DNA of 64,000 bases from Diphasiastrum complanatum (taxonomy: Eukaryota; Streptophyta; Lycopodiopsida; Lycopodiales; Lycopodiaceae): NCBI GenBank assembly GCA_029204225.1, contig CM055098.1, forward strand, positions 14,462,533 to 14,526,532, written 5' to 3'. Of the stretch, positions 50,150-61,445 are shown piece by piece. The notes below the pieces were generated by a model. It worked only from the letters and a program-made list of their open reading frames with translations. It had not been told where the DNA came from and searched no databases. The position numbers and the translations under genes were made by a program. Numbering within the stretch: the first letter of the stretch is position 1; each line of letters begins with the position of its first letter.

Positions 50150-53100
50150 ACCTTCATATTTGGTTTGCTCGGAATGGATGAAGATGAATCTCTAGGTGCA
50201 GAGGAATTAGTGAGATACAAAAAGAGATCTAGGCTAGAACTTCATTGTGTGAAAATGAATGTGAGCAATGATCTTTTGAGAGAAGTATCATCATGTTGAA
50301 GTGCTAAAGAGGCTTGGCAGTCTTTAAAATCAATCTATGAATCTAGTAACATTTCAAGGACTCTCATACTTAGAAATCAGATTTTGCAAAGCATGAAAAG
50401 AAGTGAGGAGAGTGCACAAGATTATGTACTCAGAATCAAGTCTCCAAATAGGGAGTTGGCTTCCATTGGAGAGAAGATGCATGGTGGAGAGCTTGTACAA
50501 ATTGTTCTTAATGCTCTAGGAGATGACTTTGCAAATTTGGTCCAAAGTTTTGCCAATTAAGACACTTTCCAACTATAGAAAAGCTTCATAGTGTATTAGT
50601 GAATGAAGAGTGTAGGATGCTCCATGCAAAATCTAGGATGAGTTCCTTGTCTTTGCAGGATGGTGATGAGAAAGCCAATTTCTCATTCAAGGGCAAAAAA
50701 AGGACCAATGGAAAGAAGAAGCATCCAAAGGAGGCCAAAGAAGAGGATGATGCATCAAGCTCAAAGGACAAGTCAAAGTAGAAATGCTTCTTTTGTGGAA
50801 AGAAGGGGCATTATGCATCTAAATGCTACAAGAGGCTAAGAGCACAAGTGGAGGAGGACAAACAAGGAAACCTTGCAAAGGAGGAGGAGGAAGATGAAGT
50901 AGATGTATTCTTGATGGCATCTACATCCTCACCAACAAGCAATAGCAATTCAAGAGACAATTGGTGGATCGATAGTGGGGCTAGCTCCCACATGTCTTGT
51001 GAAAAGGATTTTTTCTCAACCTTACACTCTTTCAATGATGCTGGCATAGGAGGTTGGGACATCCCAACTACAAATCCATGCTCTCTATGATCAAAAAAGC
51101 CAAAGCTATTGGCTTGCCAAAGTCACTCTCCAAGAAGATCAAGCCTTGTGAGGCTTCTGCTATTGCTAAATCTCACAAAAAGCCATTTACAAGATCTTCT
51201 ATCAAAAGCAAGCATCATTTGGAGTTAATCCACTTGGATGTGCATTTCTCATCAACCACAAGCAAGGGAGGAGCCACTTGTTTTGTTACTTTCATTGATG
51301 ATTACACAAGATCCACTTGGATATATCTTCTTGCTTCTAAATCTATGGTGTTTGATCATTTCCTTATTTTCAAAGCTTATGTAGAGAAGCAATTCTCATT
51401 CAAGATTAAAGCTCTTAGAAGTGATGGAGGTGGTGAATATATCTTCAATAAATTTCAAGATTTTTGGGAGCTTGAAGGCATCAAAAGAGAGTTTTCTTGT
51501 GCCTACTCTCCATCTCAAAATGGAGTGGCCGAGAGAAAGAATAGATATCTATGTGAATGTGCAAAATCTATGAGAATTGAGGCATCTTTGCCCAAAGATT
51601 TTTGGGGAGAAGCCATTAATTGTGCAGATTATCTTTGCAATAGGCTCTCACATATAGCTCTTGGAGGAAAGTCACCATATGAAATCTTATTTTTGAAGAA
51701 GCCTAAGGTTGATCACCTTAGAGTTTTTGGATGCTTATGCTTTGTCCATATTCCCTTGGAAACAAGGAAGAAGGAAGATCCTAGTGCATACAAAGGGATC
51801 ATGGTTGGATACTCATCCACCAAGAAGGCCTATAGAGTCTTTATACTCTCTACTTCTCAAGTTATTGAAAGTAGAGATGTTGTCTTTCATGAAGATCAAC
51901 ACTCATCTTTTGAAGAGGCCGAGATCAAGAAATCTATAGATGCATCATCAATTATTAATTTTGAAGACAATCATGATGTGATGGGGTCGAGATTTGATGA
52001 AGACTCTCCTCGGATTTTCTTACCAAGAAGATCCATGAGAGATAGATCCGAGCCTAAGAGGCTCTCATATGTTGACAAAGGCAAATAAGTGGATCTTGAT
52101 TCCACTAACTATGTTTTTTATGTCTCTCATGAAGAGCCAAAGAATGTACAAGAGGCACTCAATACCAAGGAGTGGTATGATGCCATGAAGCAAGAGTATG
52201 ATGCATTGATCACCAACAATACTTGGGAGCTTGTAGATCCTCCATCCAACAAGCATGTGATTGGTTGCAAGTGGGTATTTCGGATCAAGTTCAATCATGA
52301 TGGCACCATCAACAAGCATAAAGCAAGATTATGTGCCAAAGGATTTGCTCAAATCCATGGTCTTGATTATGAGGAGACCTTTGCACCCGTTGCAAAGATG
52401 GTGACAATAAGAATTCTTATTTCTCTTGCTTGTTTTTTCAAGTGGAAAGTGTTCCAATTAGATGTATCCAATGCTTTTCTAAATGGTTATCTTGAGGAGG
52501 AGATCTATATGGAACAACCTCAAGGATTCATCAAGGATGAGTCCAAAGTGTGCTTGCTCTTCAAAAGTCTTTATGAACTCAAGCAAGCACCAAGATCATG
52601 GTATTCAAGACTTAATTCTTTTCTTATCTCACTAGGATTTACTCTTAGTGACTATGATCCTTCCATGTGTCTAAAGTTTGTTGATAGCAATATTGTCATT
52701 CTTCTAATTTATGTTGATGACATTATTCTTTGTGGAAGTTGTATCAAGCTAGTTGATGAAACCAAACTAGCACTTGGATGTGAGTTTAAAATGCAAGATC
52801 TAGGAGAGACGCATTACATCCTAGGCCTAGAAATTGTTTTTTATGAAAATCATGTCTTTATATGCCAATCTAGATATGCTCACTCTATGTTGAAAAAATT
52901 CCATATGGAAAATTCTAAGAGCATAGATACTCCAATGGAGCAAATTGTAAAAGATCCTAATAAAGGTGATGAAAGATCCTTTGAGGACATCACACTTTTT
53001 AGGAGTCTTGTAGGCTCATTGATTTGGCTTACCATTACTAGGCCCGATCTAAGTTTTTGTGTGCACAAATTGAGTCAATTTATGCAAGATCCTAAGATCC

Positions 53101-53675
53101 ATCATTGGAAGATGTCCAAGAGGATTTTAAGATATGTATCTTCATCTTGTGATTATGGTCTACTCTACAAAAGTGAAGATCTATCCATTATTGGCTACTC
53201 GGATTCGGACTTTGCAAGTGACAAGATGGATCGAAAGTCTATTAGTGCATACACTATCTTTCTTGGAGGCAATCTAATATCTTGGCTTTCCAAAAAGCAA
53301 GATACTATATCTCTCTCTTCATGTGAGGCCGAGTACAAAGCACTCACTACAACTACCAAAGAAGTGCTTTGGATCAAGAGGTTATTATTGGAGCTAAAGT
53401 GCATCAAGGAGGATGATCTACCAATGATCAAGTGTGATAACATCGCGGCCCAAGCTCTTGCCAATAATCCCATATTTCATACAAGAAGCAAGCACATAGA
53501 AGTGGCACACCATTTTGTGAGAGAAAAGCTTATTGGAGGTGAAATCTATTTGGAGCATGTCAACTCGTCCTCTTGTATTGCCGATCTACTCACCAAGCCT
53601 TTGAGAAAAAGTGCTTTCATCAAGCATAGATCTAATCTTGGAGTTATATCAAGATCAATTCTCAAATCTTCATAG
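50150..53675 (+). pseudogene. Ty1/copia gag-pol, nearly complete (element C1)
   Basis: Gag lacks its N-terminus (starts about 50165) and has stops near 50299 and 50560. It ends in a zinc knuckle CFFCGKKGHYASKC (about 50790-50830) after another stop. Protease WWIDSGASSHMSC follows. A deletion at about 51050 joins protease to GHPNYKSMLSMIKK and shifts frame, so most of the gag-preintegrase region is gone. From 51054 one frame runs to 53675 with a single stop at 52086: integrase (HLDVHFSSTTSKGGATC, DDYTRSTWIY, LRSDGGGEY, NGVAERKNR), reverse transcriptase (VFQLDVSNAFLNGYLEEEI, LYELKQAPRSWYSRL, LIYVDDIILCGS) and RNase H (SDSDFASDKMDRKS, SSCEAEYKALTT, CDNIAAQALANNPIF, ADLLTKPLRKSAF). The polypurine run AGGAGGAGTG leads into the LTR. 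The 5' LTR and leader are missing. It interrupts transposase relic A. Confidence 0.94.
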
Positions 53676-53696
53676 ATAATTTTTTAGGAGGAGTGT

Positions 53697-54235
53697 GAAG
53701 AATTGAAAAAGATTATCTATGTTAGATATAGGGGTCTTATGTTTTTTACATCAAGCATCTAGGTGTAGGATGTTGATAGGAATAAATTTGGCATAGATGG
53801 CAAATTATGCACTTCCACTTGTAATGCCACTATTGAGCCAAAATAGAGTAAGAGGCTAAACACGTGCCAATTAGAGTGTGGACAAGTGTAAAGCTTTTGT
53901 TTGATGAATTCCAAGAGGTCCAATAGGATTTAGAGGTGGAACCTTGTGAGATCCAATAGGAAATTGAGGTGTGCTTGAATATAGTCCAATAGAATTAAGA
54001 GGTGTATGGATCATTGATCCAATAGGATCAAGAGGTGACAAAATATGGTCCAATCATAGTTAAGCATAGTGGTAGCTCGTGGATCTACTAGTATCATTGT
54101 ACTCCTCATTTTGGATCTAATTGATTTGGTGATTTTATGGATTTTGTGAGTTATTGAGTGTCTAGCTTTCTCTCTCTACCCGAGAGCTCATGATGGTTTT
54201 TCTCTCTATACCCGAGGAGAGCAGCTTGGTTTTAC
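53697..54235 (+). repeat. 3' LTR of copia element C1 (right edge approximate)
   Basis: It starts TGAAGAATTG directly after the polypurine tract of element C1. It contains a 33-bp minisatellite (53919-54057) and, near its end, a doubled TCTCTCTCTACCCGAG / TCTCTCTATACCCGAG phrase as often seen in R-U5. A canonical LTR end and PBS are not visible; DNA of a deleted copia element begins near 54240. Confidence 0.7.
53919..54057. repeat. 33-bp minisatellite within the C1 LTR
   Basis: TCCAATAG(G) recurs at 53919, 53952, 53985, 54018 and 54049 (spacings 33, 33, 33, 31), each followed within about ten bases by AGAGGTG or a variant. Confidence 0.85.
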
Positions 54236-54239
54236 TTAG

Positions 54240-55270
54240 ATTATAGTGTTGCTTTTGAAAGAATGAGCTTGGCAAAGGAGGAGATCACTAGATCTTGGCA
54301 AAGTGTGATCTTGGTTGCATTGAGGAGGAGCATCAAAAGGAGGAAGATCTTGAGGATCAGTCTCAAAGCATAAGAGTTCAAAGGGAGTCCTCAATGACAA
54401 TGGCCGAGTCATCAAATTGCATGCAAAATTTCCATTCAAGTGTGCATCTTGCAAGGATGGTGAGCATTGGAGAGTCTACTATCTTTGAGTACTTGTTGGA
54501 TAGTATTAGTAGACATGGAGTGACTTGTTTCTTATCTTTAAGATCTATGGTGCTTAGTACTCTTTATGTTTTTGTAATAGTTTGAATAGTGTCATAAAAG
54601 ATGAAACATCATTTGTATTGAAAATCTTTGGGTCCACATACTTTGAGCATGATCATTCCGATGTAAGACCAAAAATTATCCTATTTCAATGATAGGAATA
54701 ATGGTAGTGTTTTGCTCTCTAAGTAGAGATTGTAGAATCGACTTGTTTTCCACCAAAGAATTTGTCAATGGTGGAAATGTGATCTTTCAAGAGTGGAAGA
54801 TTTGTAAACTTGAAGAAGCACGTTTGGATCAACACCTTATTCAATTCATTGATGGTTTGGAGTCAAGTCAAGTGGAGGAGCAAGCTCAAGACCCGAGGAC
54901 TCCAAGAAGAACCATGAGTATCAAGATGGAGCCATCAAGGTCAATTATGTGGATCAAACAAGGCAAGTTGCCTTTGGAAACATTGTGTATGCACTTAATT
55001 TTTTAATTGATGTATCTTCAAGTGCAATAAATGCCTTGGAATCCATGGCTTGGCATGATGTTTAGTTTTAAAGTGTGCTACATGTATATAGACACATTTA
55101 TGGAACATCTTGTAAGGGGTCCTTTAAGAGGTGGTGAAAGATCCTTCATGGACATCATTCTCTATTGGAGTCTCAAAAGTTCCTTGTTTGTAGCTGGTTT
55201 TTAGACACTTCTAAAGCATTCATTCATCTGGTAAGGGAGTTGTAATAGATCAAGCTAAATTTGAGGAGGA
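54240..55270 (+). mobile_element. Deleted copia relative of element C1
   Basis: Pieces of copia pol with large deletions lie in order. About 54720-54810 (DLFSTKEFVNGGNVIFQEW) matches the integrase C-terminus of C1 (FILSTSQVIESRDVVFHED). About 55085-55190 matches C1 DNA around 52930-53030 (GGTGATGAAAGATCCTTTGA against GGTGGTGAAAGATCCTTCAT). It ends with the same polypurine AGGAGGAGTG. The reverse transcriptase catalytic region and RNase H are absent. It is a non-autonomous, internally deleted copy. Confidence 0.6.
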
Positions 55271-55273
55271 GTG

Positions 55274-55830
55274 TGAAGAATTGCCAAAAATTGGCAAATC
55301 TAGCCTGATAAAAAAAAAATAAACCATAAAGAATAGTGTAAATTTTGTACATAATTGGGTTTCACACATGTATGGCCAAAATGCCACGTGGAAACCCACT
55401 CCTAATGTAGCTTAGGTCAAGTCAAGATAGTTGGTCATGGCTATTCGGTGGTCATCCCTACATTATAGGACCTACACCTAAGTTTAAGATGAAAATTTGA
55501 CCAACTAGCTACCTACTAAGCATAACTCTAGGATCTAGGCTAGGGTTTCATTTTAGGGAAAGAAGAGTGAGTTAACCTCCTTATTACATGCTGGAAATCC
55601 ACCTAACTTCAAGAAGGAAGTCGAATTTTCTATGTATTCCAAGTTCCCATAGTGAGAAGATAGAATATTTTTGGAGTTGATCCAAATGAAACCAAATCAA
55701 TTTCTACTTGTTTTTCAGGTTGAAGGCCGTACTACACCCTGTATTACACACATGTGGGCTTGGATTTCAATGTTGATCAATGGTTTTGATTGTTAATGTT
55801 TGTTGTTTGTCAAATTGCCAATCTAGATCA
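55274..55830 (+). repeat. Copia 3' LTR of the deleted relative (right edge approximate)
   Basis: It starts TGAAGAATTG after the polypurine tract AGGAGGAGTG. Immediately inside is a 7-bp inverted repeat with a 3-base loop (TTGCCAA AAA TTGGCAA). Apart from the first ten bases it does not match the C1 LTR at 53697, so it belongs to a different LTR subfamily. The end is placed only roughly. Confidence 0.55.
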
Positions 55831-55864
55831 ACTTTTTTGTGTCTAGTTTTTTGATAGATTGTTA

Positions 55865-56830
55865 AGCAAGCATCCAATCACTCTTCTGGATCTTTTGTAG
55901 ATCCATTTATTGTCCTAAAGTATAGTACTTTTATAATTGTCACTTATGATCCAAACCAAACATACTATGCCACTCTGCAAGTAAGTTATGAGGCACAATC
56001 CATGCCTGCCTTGAGGGGTTGTTTTGTTTGTGCTGGCCGACACCCTAGCATCTGTTGTCTTGACAAGCTCAAATTTTCACCCCTATGTGATAACTATAGA
56101 ATTAAGCACCATACAAAAGACTACCCAAATTTATTTAAACCTTATGTCCTAGTTCGTTAAGTTCAGGTCGAGACCTTACCAGCTATGGTCACGACTAGAG
56201 CTCAGAGAGCAACTAGCTGAAAAACAGATAGACGACCTGATGATCCAGCTGCCATACCTAGTGAGAACTCAACTCCATTAGTCTATCCTAATCTTATTGA
56301 GCAAATCAAACTCCAAGATGAATTCTAGAAACAACTGCAAGACGCTGATGATGCGACGTACCTTACTCCACAACCCGTACGAATCAATCCGGAAGATACT
56401 GCGATAGAAGACGCTGAAGTATGGGGTGACAATGTCACTTTACCCTTCCTTGTATTGTGAAAATACACTAGGAAGTGGAGGCAGGAGTTGGGTACCATGG
56501 ACAAGACCCAAGACTTAGCTCCCGACCTTTCTAAAATCACCTTACACCTTACAAACCCATTCAGCGAGTAAGAGAACATTTAACTTCCAACCACCCACGC
56601 AAACTCATGAGTAGTATCTGCTATATTGGATGGGAGATATGGAGTCAACATCATATCCACTTCACTTATGAAAGAATGGGGACTACAAGATGTTTTGAAT
56701 AGGCCGAATCAAAATTCAGTTTGATTCTTAAAATATCTAAATCAATGTCTTTACTGGCACGCAATTCATATAACATCAATCATCGTTCATCATTACAGAA
56801 TTTCTACATAAACCCAATCACCTAGAATCC
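55865..56830 (+). pseudogene. Ty3/gypsy gag-protease relic
   Basis: One plus-strand frame continues for ~710 bp through four or five stops: GCFVCAGRHPSICCLDKLKF, LCDNYRIKHHTKDYPN (zinc-knuckle-like), MVTTRAQRATS (typical of the gag-protease boundary), then LIEQIKLQDEF, DATYLTPQPVRINPED and DLSKITLHLTNPFSE to about 56574. In a second frame from about 56610, VVSAILDGRYGVNIISTSLM with KEWGLQDVL is an aspartic-protease-like DG(x)xVN region. Integrase and reverse transcriptase are not present. Short, stop-interrupted and clearly dead. Confidence 0.6.
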
Positions 56831-57074
56831 ACTAGCTATTTTCCCTGGTCTATGACAAAATCGTTAGATTATATGTGTATAGCCACTTTAAAACAACTAT
56901 AAGCACCTCCAAGATTCTGCTTACAAGACACACACAAAGGAATAATAGTGGAGCCAATCATGAAAGGGTACATCTTGTGTCTTTAAATGGTTCACAGTAC
57001 TGGTGTGCTAAGCATTATGATCCTACTATGCTTGTTATAGATCAAAACGATATTTTTGTCTTCTTCCAAACATT

Positions 57075-57200
57075 ATTCTTGTTTGGATGTAAAGCCTTCA
57101 TTCATGTACATGATGAGATAAGAAGGAAGTTGGATGATAAATCCTTAAAGACTATCTTTGTTGGGTAGGATGATACTTGGGCTGTTCAGTTCATTTTTGT
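57075..57200 (+). mobile_element. Ty1/copia integrase C-terminal fragment
   Basis: The plus strand encodes LFLFGCKAFIHVHDEIRRKL followed by DDKSLKTIFVG, the copia integrase C-terminal FGCKAFVHIPxDxRxKLD..KCIFLGY region. Nothing upstream or downstream continues it. Confidence 0.7.
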
Positions 57201-57839
57201 ACAAGTTACACATACAAAAAATCAATATACAATATACTGCATAGATTTAAATGGTTATTTCATTATTGAGAGGTTTTGAGTTTCATTGCTTTGAATTTTA
57301 TTTGCACCTTCCTGATTTATTGGGATGAATGTTGAAAGACCGAGGCATTCTTCAACCTGTAAATCCTATGTTGATGCTTGTAAATGTTCGCAATCATATT
57401 CTAGCATGATTTATGAGTCACAGATAGGGTAGGAGATTAGTTGTTGTCAGGGTTTGTGCTCCTTGCAACATTACTAGTCTTTGCTCAAAATTGAAGGTTT
57501 TTTAAACCCTAAACCATATCATGGAATAAAATTGCATAATTTTGCAGTTATATGGTGGAAGCGTGATTTGAATGAGAGTTGCATACTGTGAGATTGTAGA
57601 ACTGCAAGGAATTTCAATGTGTTTTTTTGATGATTTCTTTTTATATAGCGTGATTGTATCTCCCACATTGGTGCTTGTATGTGTTCACATGCATATTCCA
57701 GCATGATCTATGAATGATGGTATGAGTGGAGTTTATTAAAGTTATAGTTTGTGCTCCTTGGATGGTTTTTAGTTTTTGCTGAAGAGTGAAGGGGTATTAA
57801 AGGTGTTAAAGATGGATACAATGTTAAAGATCCATAGGA
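57201..57839. other. Intergenic DNA
   Basis: No coding signal. Two loosely similar ~250-bp halves share GCTTGTA(A/T)(A/G)TGTTC..CAT..ATTC(T/C)AGCATGAT (about 57377 and 57672), so an old duplication is likely. Confidence 0.45.
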
Positions 57840-58210
57840 AGTACCTGTTTTTGAGACTTAAGTGCAATTTCAGATAGTTACAAATGTACTAGAATTGATA
57901 CTTCGATAGTACCAAATTTGGTAGTCTCAAGTACCGAACGAAAAATCTATGATTTATGAATAGGTATTTTGAAGTTTCAAACAAGTCGTACATGTTTTTC
58001 AAATGCAAAAGGCAGTTTCAGTCAATACCAAAAGCACTATAGCTGAGACTTCGATAGTACCAAGAAACGTAGGTTGAACTTATAAACACAATAATTCAGA
58101 ATACTGATATATAGGTGATCCAAAGTAAAAAATTTCTACTCATCAATTTCAAAATGAGTACTATGAAAGTACCAAATGTATCAATATAAGGCACTTCAAA
58201 AGTACCTAAG
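57840..58210. repeat. GTACCAAA motif cluster 2
   Basis: Two exact GTACCAAA and several variants (GTACCGAA, GTACCAAG, ATACCAAA, GTACCTAA) are mixed with CGATAGTACC phrases in about 370 bp. It lies 3' of transposase relic B. Confidence 0.55.
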
Positions 58211-58699
58211 ATTACTTGCATCATAATCTCAGGCATTAAGCAAGTCCTCTTGATCGCTGTCATCTTTGTATGACATGTTGTTGTATATGTTCTCATACAC
58301 ATTGGTGGATAATCAAAACATGTTATGATATCCAAGGATAGGCTCCATGGGAGACCGGATTGCTCTCACCAGATGTGAATAGATCATTACCAGCTATGTC
58401 TAGTCTAGAAGGTTGTATGTATTGATCATGCCTCCAACTTGGCCATAGTATAGGCCTTCAACTACTCTCCCTCCTCTAACAATTCTGTTGTGTGCCATGC
58501 ATCCTTCTGTGTTGTCGTTGTCTGGTACATCATTTTGGTGCATTTAAGAAGGTAGAAATCCTCTCTCCTCTCTACTGATTTGACTGGAAAATTGTCCCCA
58601 CTGGACAACAAGCCACACAAACTATCAGGGTTCCCCTCATGGGCAGGTTGGTGTCATTATGCATTGGCATGAAAAATAAGCACCATCATTATCTCCAAC

Positions 58700-60300
58700 A
58701 TCATCGTCATCATCTTCATCGCTTCTAGCTACCTCTGAGTCTGGAAAAACAAATATTTCCACTCTTCTACATGCTATCTATTCTTGCATCTTCTCCATTG
58801 CCCTGCAATAATTTGCGACATCGTAATGTGCATGGACTATCTTGGGAATAGCCGTCAACACAATGGAGCGAGTTGAGTCTATGATGCACTGACAATCCCA
58901 TTTCACATCACGTTGCACCTCATTTTTGCTGACCAGCCAGAAAACCCCTCTTATACTGCCGTTGTGAGCTTCTTCTTTTGGCCTAAAAGTTTCTTTGAGA
59001 TATGCGACCACATATGCTGCACATTTCAAGGGCCAGCCATTTGGTTTCGAATTCTCGTGAGTGAGAGTTCTCTTGATGGCCCTGCCCTTTCCGTCATGCT
59101 CGCCTTTTCCATGGCATGAGGCCAAAAAATTATGCATCATTTGCAGACCTGTCAAGTGATAATATATGGCCAAAAGGCAAACAATTTGGTACTATATTTA
59201 CTAGGGAAATAGTACCAAAATTGGTACTCTAGAATAGTGTATTTTGGTACTACAAGAAGAACTATGTAGTTAAAGTCTTATAGTTCAGTACCAATTTTGG
59301 TATTCTCTGAAGTAACAAACCTAAAAACTATAGAGTAATAATGATAGATAGTGAGAACGCCCAACAAATATACTTAGCCACGAAGAAGAAAGGCCTTTGA
59401 GCTTTGAATTGGGATGTCGCACCGTCTGACCACATTCAATGACACCTCAGATTATACTCGTTCTCTTTCAGCCAATTGTCATGCAATAGTAGACAGTGAT
59501 GTATGAATAGGGTGTCATGCAGCTTATCGTCTGATATGTAAAAATGAAGAGTTTTTTCAGCTGCACCTGCAGAGTTTGTGAGATACGTTATGTGCACAAG
59601 TATCGTGACCTGATTAGACCACTAGTGCATGCCTATATCTCGTTCTGCATCTTGAATGAATAATTCTCCACAAAGTCAATGACTGTAATAACAACATCCA
59701 AAGGAAATTTCAGCAAGCAGCCTTTAAGTTGTTGTGACTGCCACGAAACACAAAGTTATGCTTGATGAAGTTTTTCAGATGTGCTGAAACCAGGTCAACA
59801 AAAGCAGTGTTCTGCATTCTTTCACCACACAATCCTTTTTCTTCTTAATAGAACTGCCCTCATCAACAAACCATGTCGCAACATCTGTAAAGATCTTCAT
59901 AGACAACTCCTTGCTATTCATTGATGTCTCATAGGGACATAATGGCAATGTGCAAATGCCGCATTTATTGCAATCCCCAAACAAGCATTTTTTTGCATGG
60001 TATTCTAAATTAGGACGCTTTTCACAACGATTCCCACATTGTTGTTGATGTTGGGACAAACAGAGTGGTTTACCTTGCAAATATCCGATTCTTGAATTTT
60101 GCAATAGATGGAAGATGCACAGGCATGATCCTTTCCATGATGACCAAACGTGTTTTGTCTCATGTGATTAAATGTCTTCTTAAAATATATCATTTGCATA
60201 TGGTACACACAGCAGCAAGTGTACCGCTCCTTCAGTTTCTGGACAAAATAAGGCTTCAATGCCTCAAAGCGTCTAAGAGATAACTGCACTTTTGGGTCAG
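58700..60300 (-). pseudogene. Transposase relic B, unassigned family
   Basis: On the minus strand: RFEALKPYFVQKLKERYTCC..YHMQM, a CDSSIY/IQESDICKVNH region, CLFGDCNKCGICTLPLCPYE, VIDFVENYSFKMQNEI (about 59700), YISDDKLHDTLFIHHC (about 59545-59490), a stop, MWSDGATSQFKAQRPFFF (about 59440-59385), an intron-like gap with GTACCAAA motifs, and NFLASCHGKGEHDGKGRAIK with RTLTHENSKPNGWPLK. The order of KPYFVxxxKxRxTCCC, DFAENYS, HDTLF..H, WSDG..QFK and SxHGKGxxDGxGxxxKR defines a transposase-like family I have met as 'uncharacterised' in plants and invertebrates; I cannot name it. Asp and His residues in these motifs fit an RNase H fold. Many stops and frame slips; dead. Flanking GTACCAAA clusters may be its subterminal regions. 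Confidence 0.55.
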
Positions 60301-60359
60301 ACCTTCTGAATCTTTGGAACAGCGCGACCTGCGGTCTAAAAACCTTATAGCTTACTAAA

Positions 60360-61110
60360 AGAACATAATAATTTCAGAAAGCTTTGGTACTCGAGAGTTT
60401 CGCCAACATTTAACATTTCAGTATCTTTATGCACATTGCACTAAAATTCTCACCAAATTTCTTATGTTGTTGCACATTACAATTACCAAAGCACTATTTG
60501 AAAGTTTTTTATCGCACAAAAGTACCAAAACGGTAGAAAGAACCAACAAGTAGTACCAAAGTACCAAAGCATCATATATAGGTAGTACTAAAGTACCAAA
60601 GCATTTCATAGTACCAAAGTACCAAAAATGTAGAAAGTAAAAGAACCTTAATTGGCAGTCTGGAGGATCAAAATTGCTACATGATACATTCAAATAGTAC
60701 CAGTCTTTGGTACTCAAAAGTTTCACAAACATGTAAACATTACAAAAATAGTACAAATTTTGTAAAATTGGTAGTAACTAATGCTTAGATTCTACCAATT
60801 AATAAACAACACTAAAATAGTACCAAAAAGACCAAAATGGATTGTATTCGAACTGCGAACACAAAAAGATATAAAGAAATCAATACCCAGCTTGACAGTT
60901 TTATGGGTAAAATAGGGATAGGAGAAGTCTAAATAGTACCAATTTGGTAGATTTTAAAACAAAAATGAGACAATAAGTATAAAAGACCTAATTTGGTAGT
61001 CAGGAGGATTAGAATTGGTTTATGATAGGTTCTTGTAGTACCAATCTTTTATATTCAAGAGTTTTACTAACACAAAAATAGTACAGACTTTTTAAAATTA
61101 GTAGCTGAGA
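60360..61110. repeat. GTACCAAA motif cluster 3
   Basis: About nine exact GTACCAAA/TTTGGTAC sites occur in ~720 bp, including a close run at 60553-60622 (GTACCAAAGTACCAAAGC twice). It lies 5' of transposase relic B. Three more exact sites lie in the gap inside relic B at 59160-59340. Confidence 0.85.
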
Positions 61111-61149
61111 CTGGTGCAGCTCAATATAGTGTTGGTTCACTCGAAACTT

Positions 61150-61441
61150 CTTAAAGATTCCTTCTACATTAAAGTCATTGTTAAGATCTTCAAAGTGGAC
61201 TTGAGGAGTACACTTATAGCATACACTGTATATAACTCTGTATAGGCTGATTATTCCTACCAAAATGGCTACTCGGCTAACCCAAGTAGCCGTCTACGGG
61301 ATCAGTGCCCGACTGATATAATGATAGTGGGTTACGTCCCAAACACAACCATATACAATAAACCAAATAAACTGTACGATAATTACATAATCACTTTTAG
61401 AGCTTACATAAAATGTATATCATATTAACTCTGATTTCTAA
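61150..61441 (-). repeat. Copia LTR on minus strand, family L4
   Basis: On the minus strand a polypurine tract (TTAAGGGAGAGAG) precedes TTAGAAATCAGAGTTAATAT, the pattern of a copia 3' LTR start. The LTR's other end is uncertain. Between here and 62579 no copia protein remains. Confidence 0.5.
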
Positions 61442-61445
61442 CTCT

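Noticed and set aside
55281-55298. Rho-independent terminator (TTGCCAA AAA TTGGCAA)
   Set aside because: Plant nuclear DNA inside an LTR; the small hairpin has no such role there.
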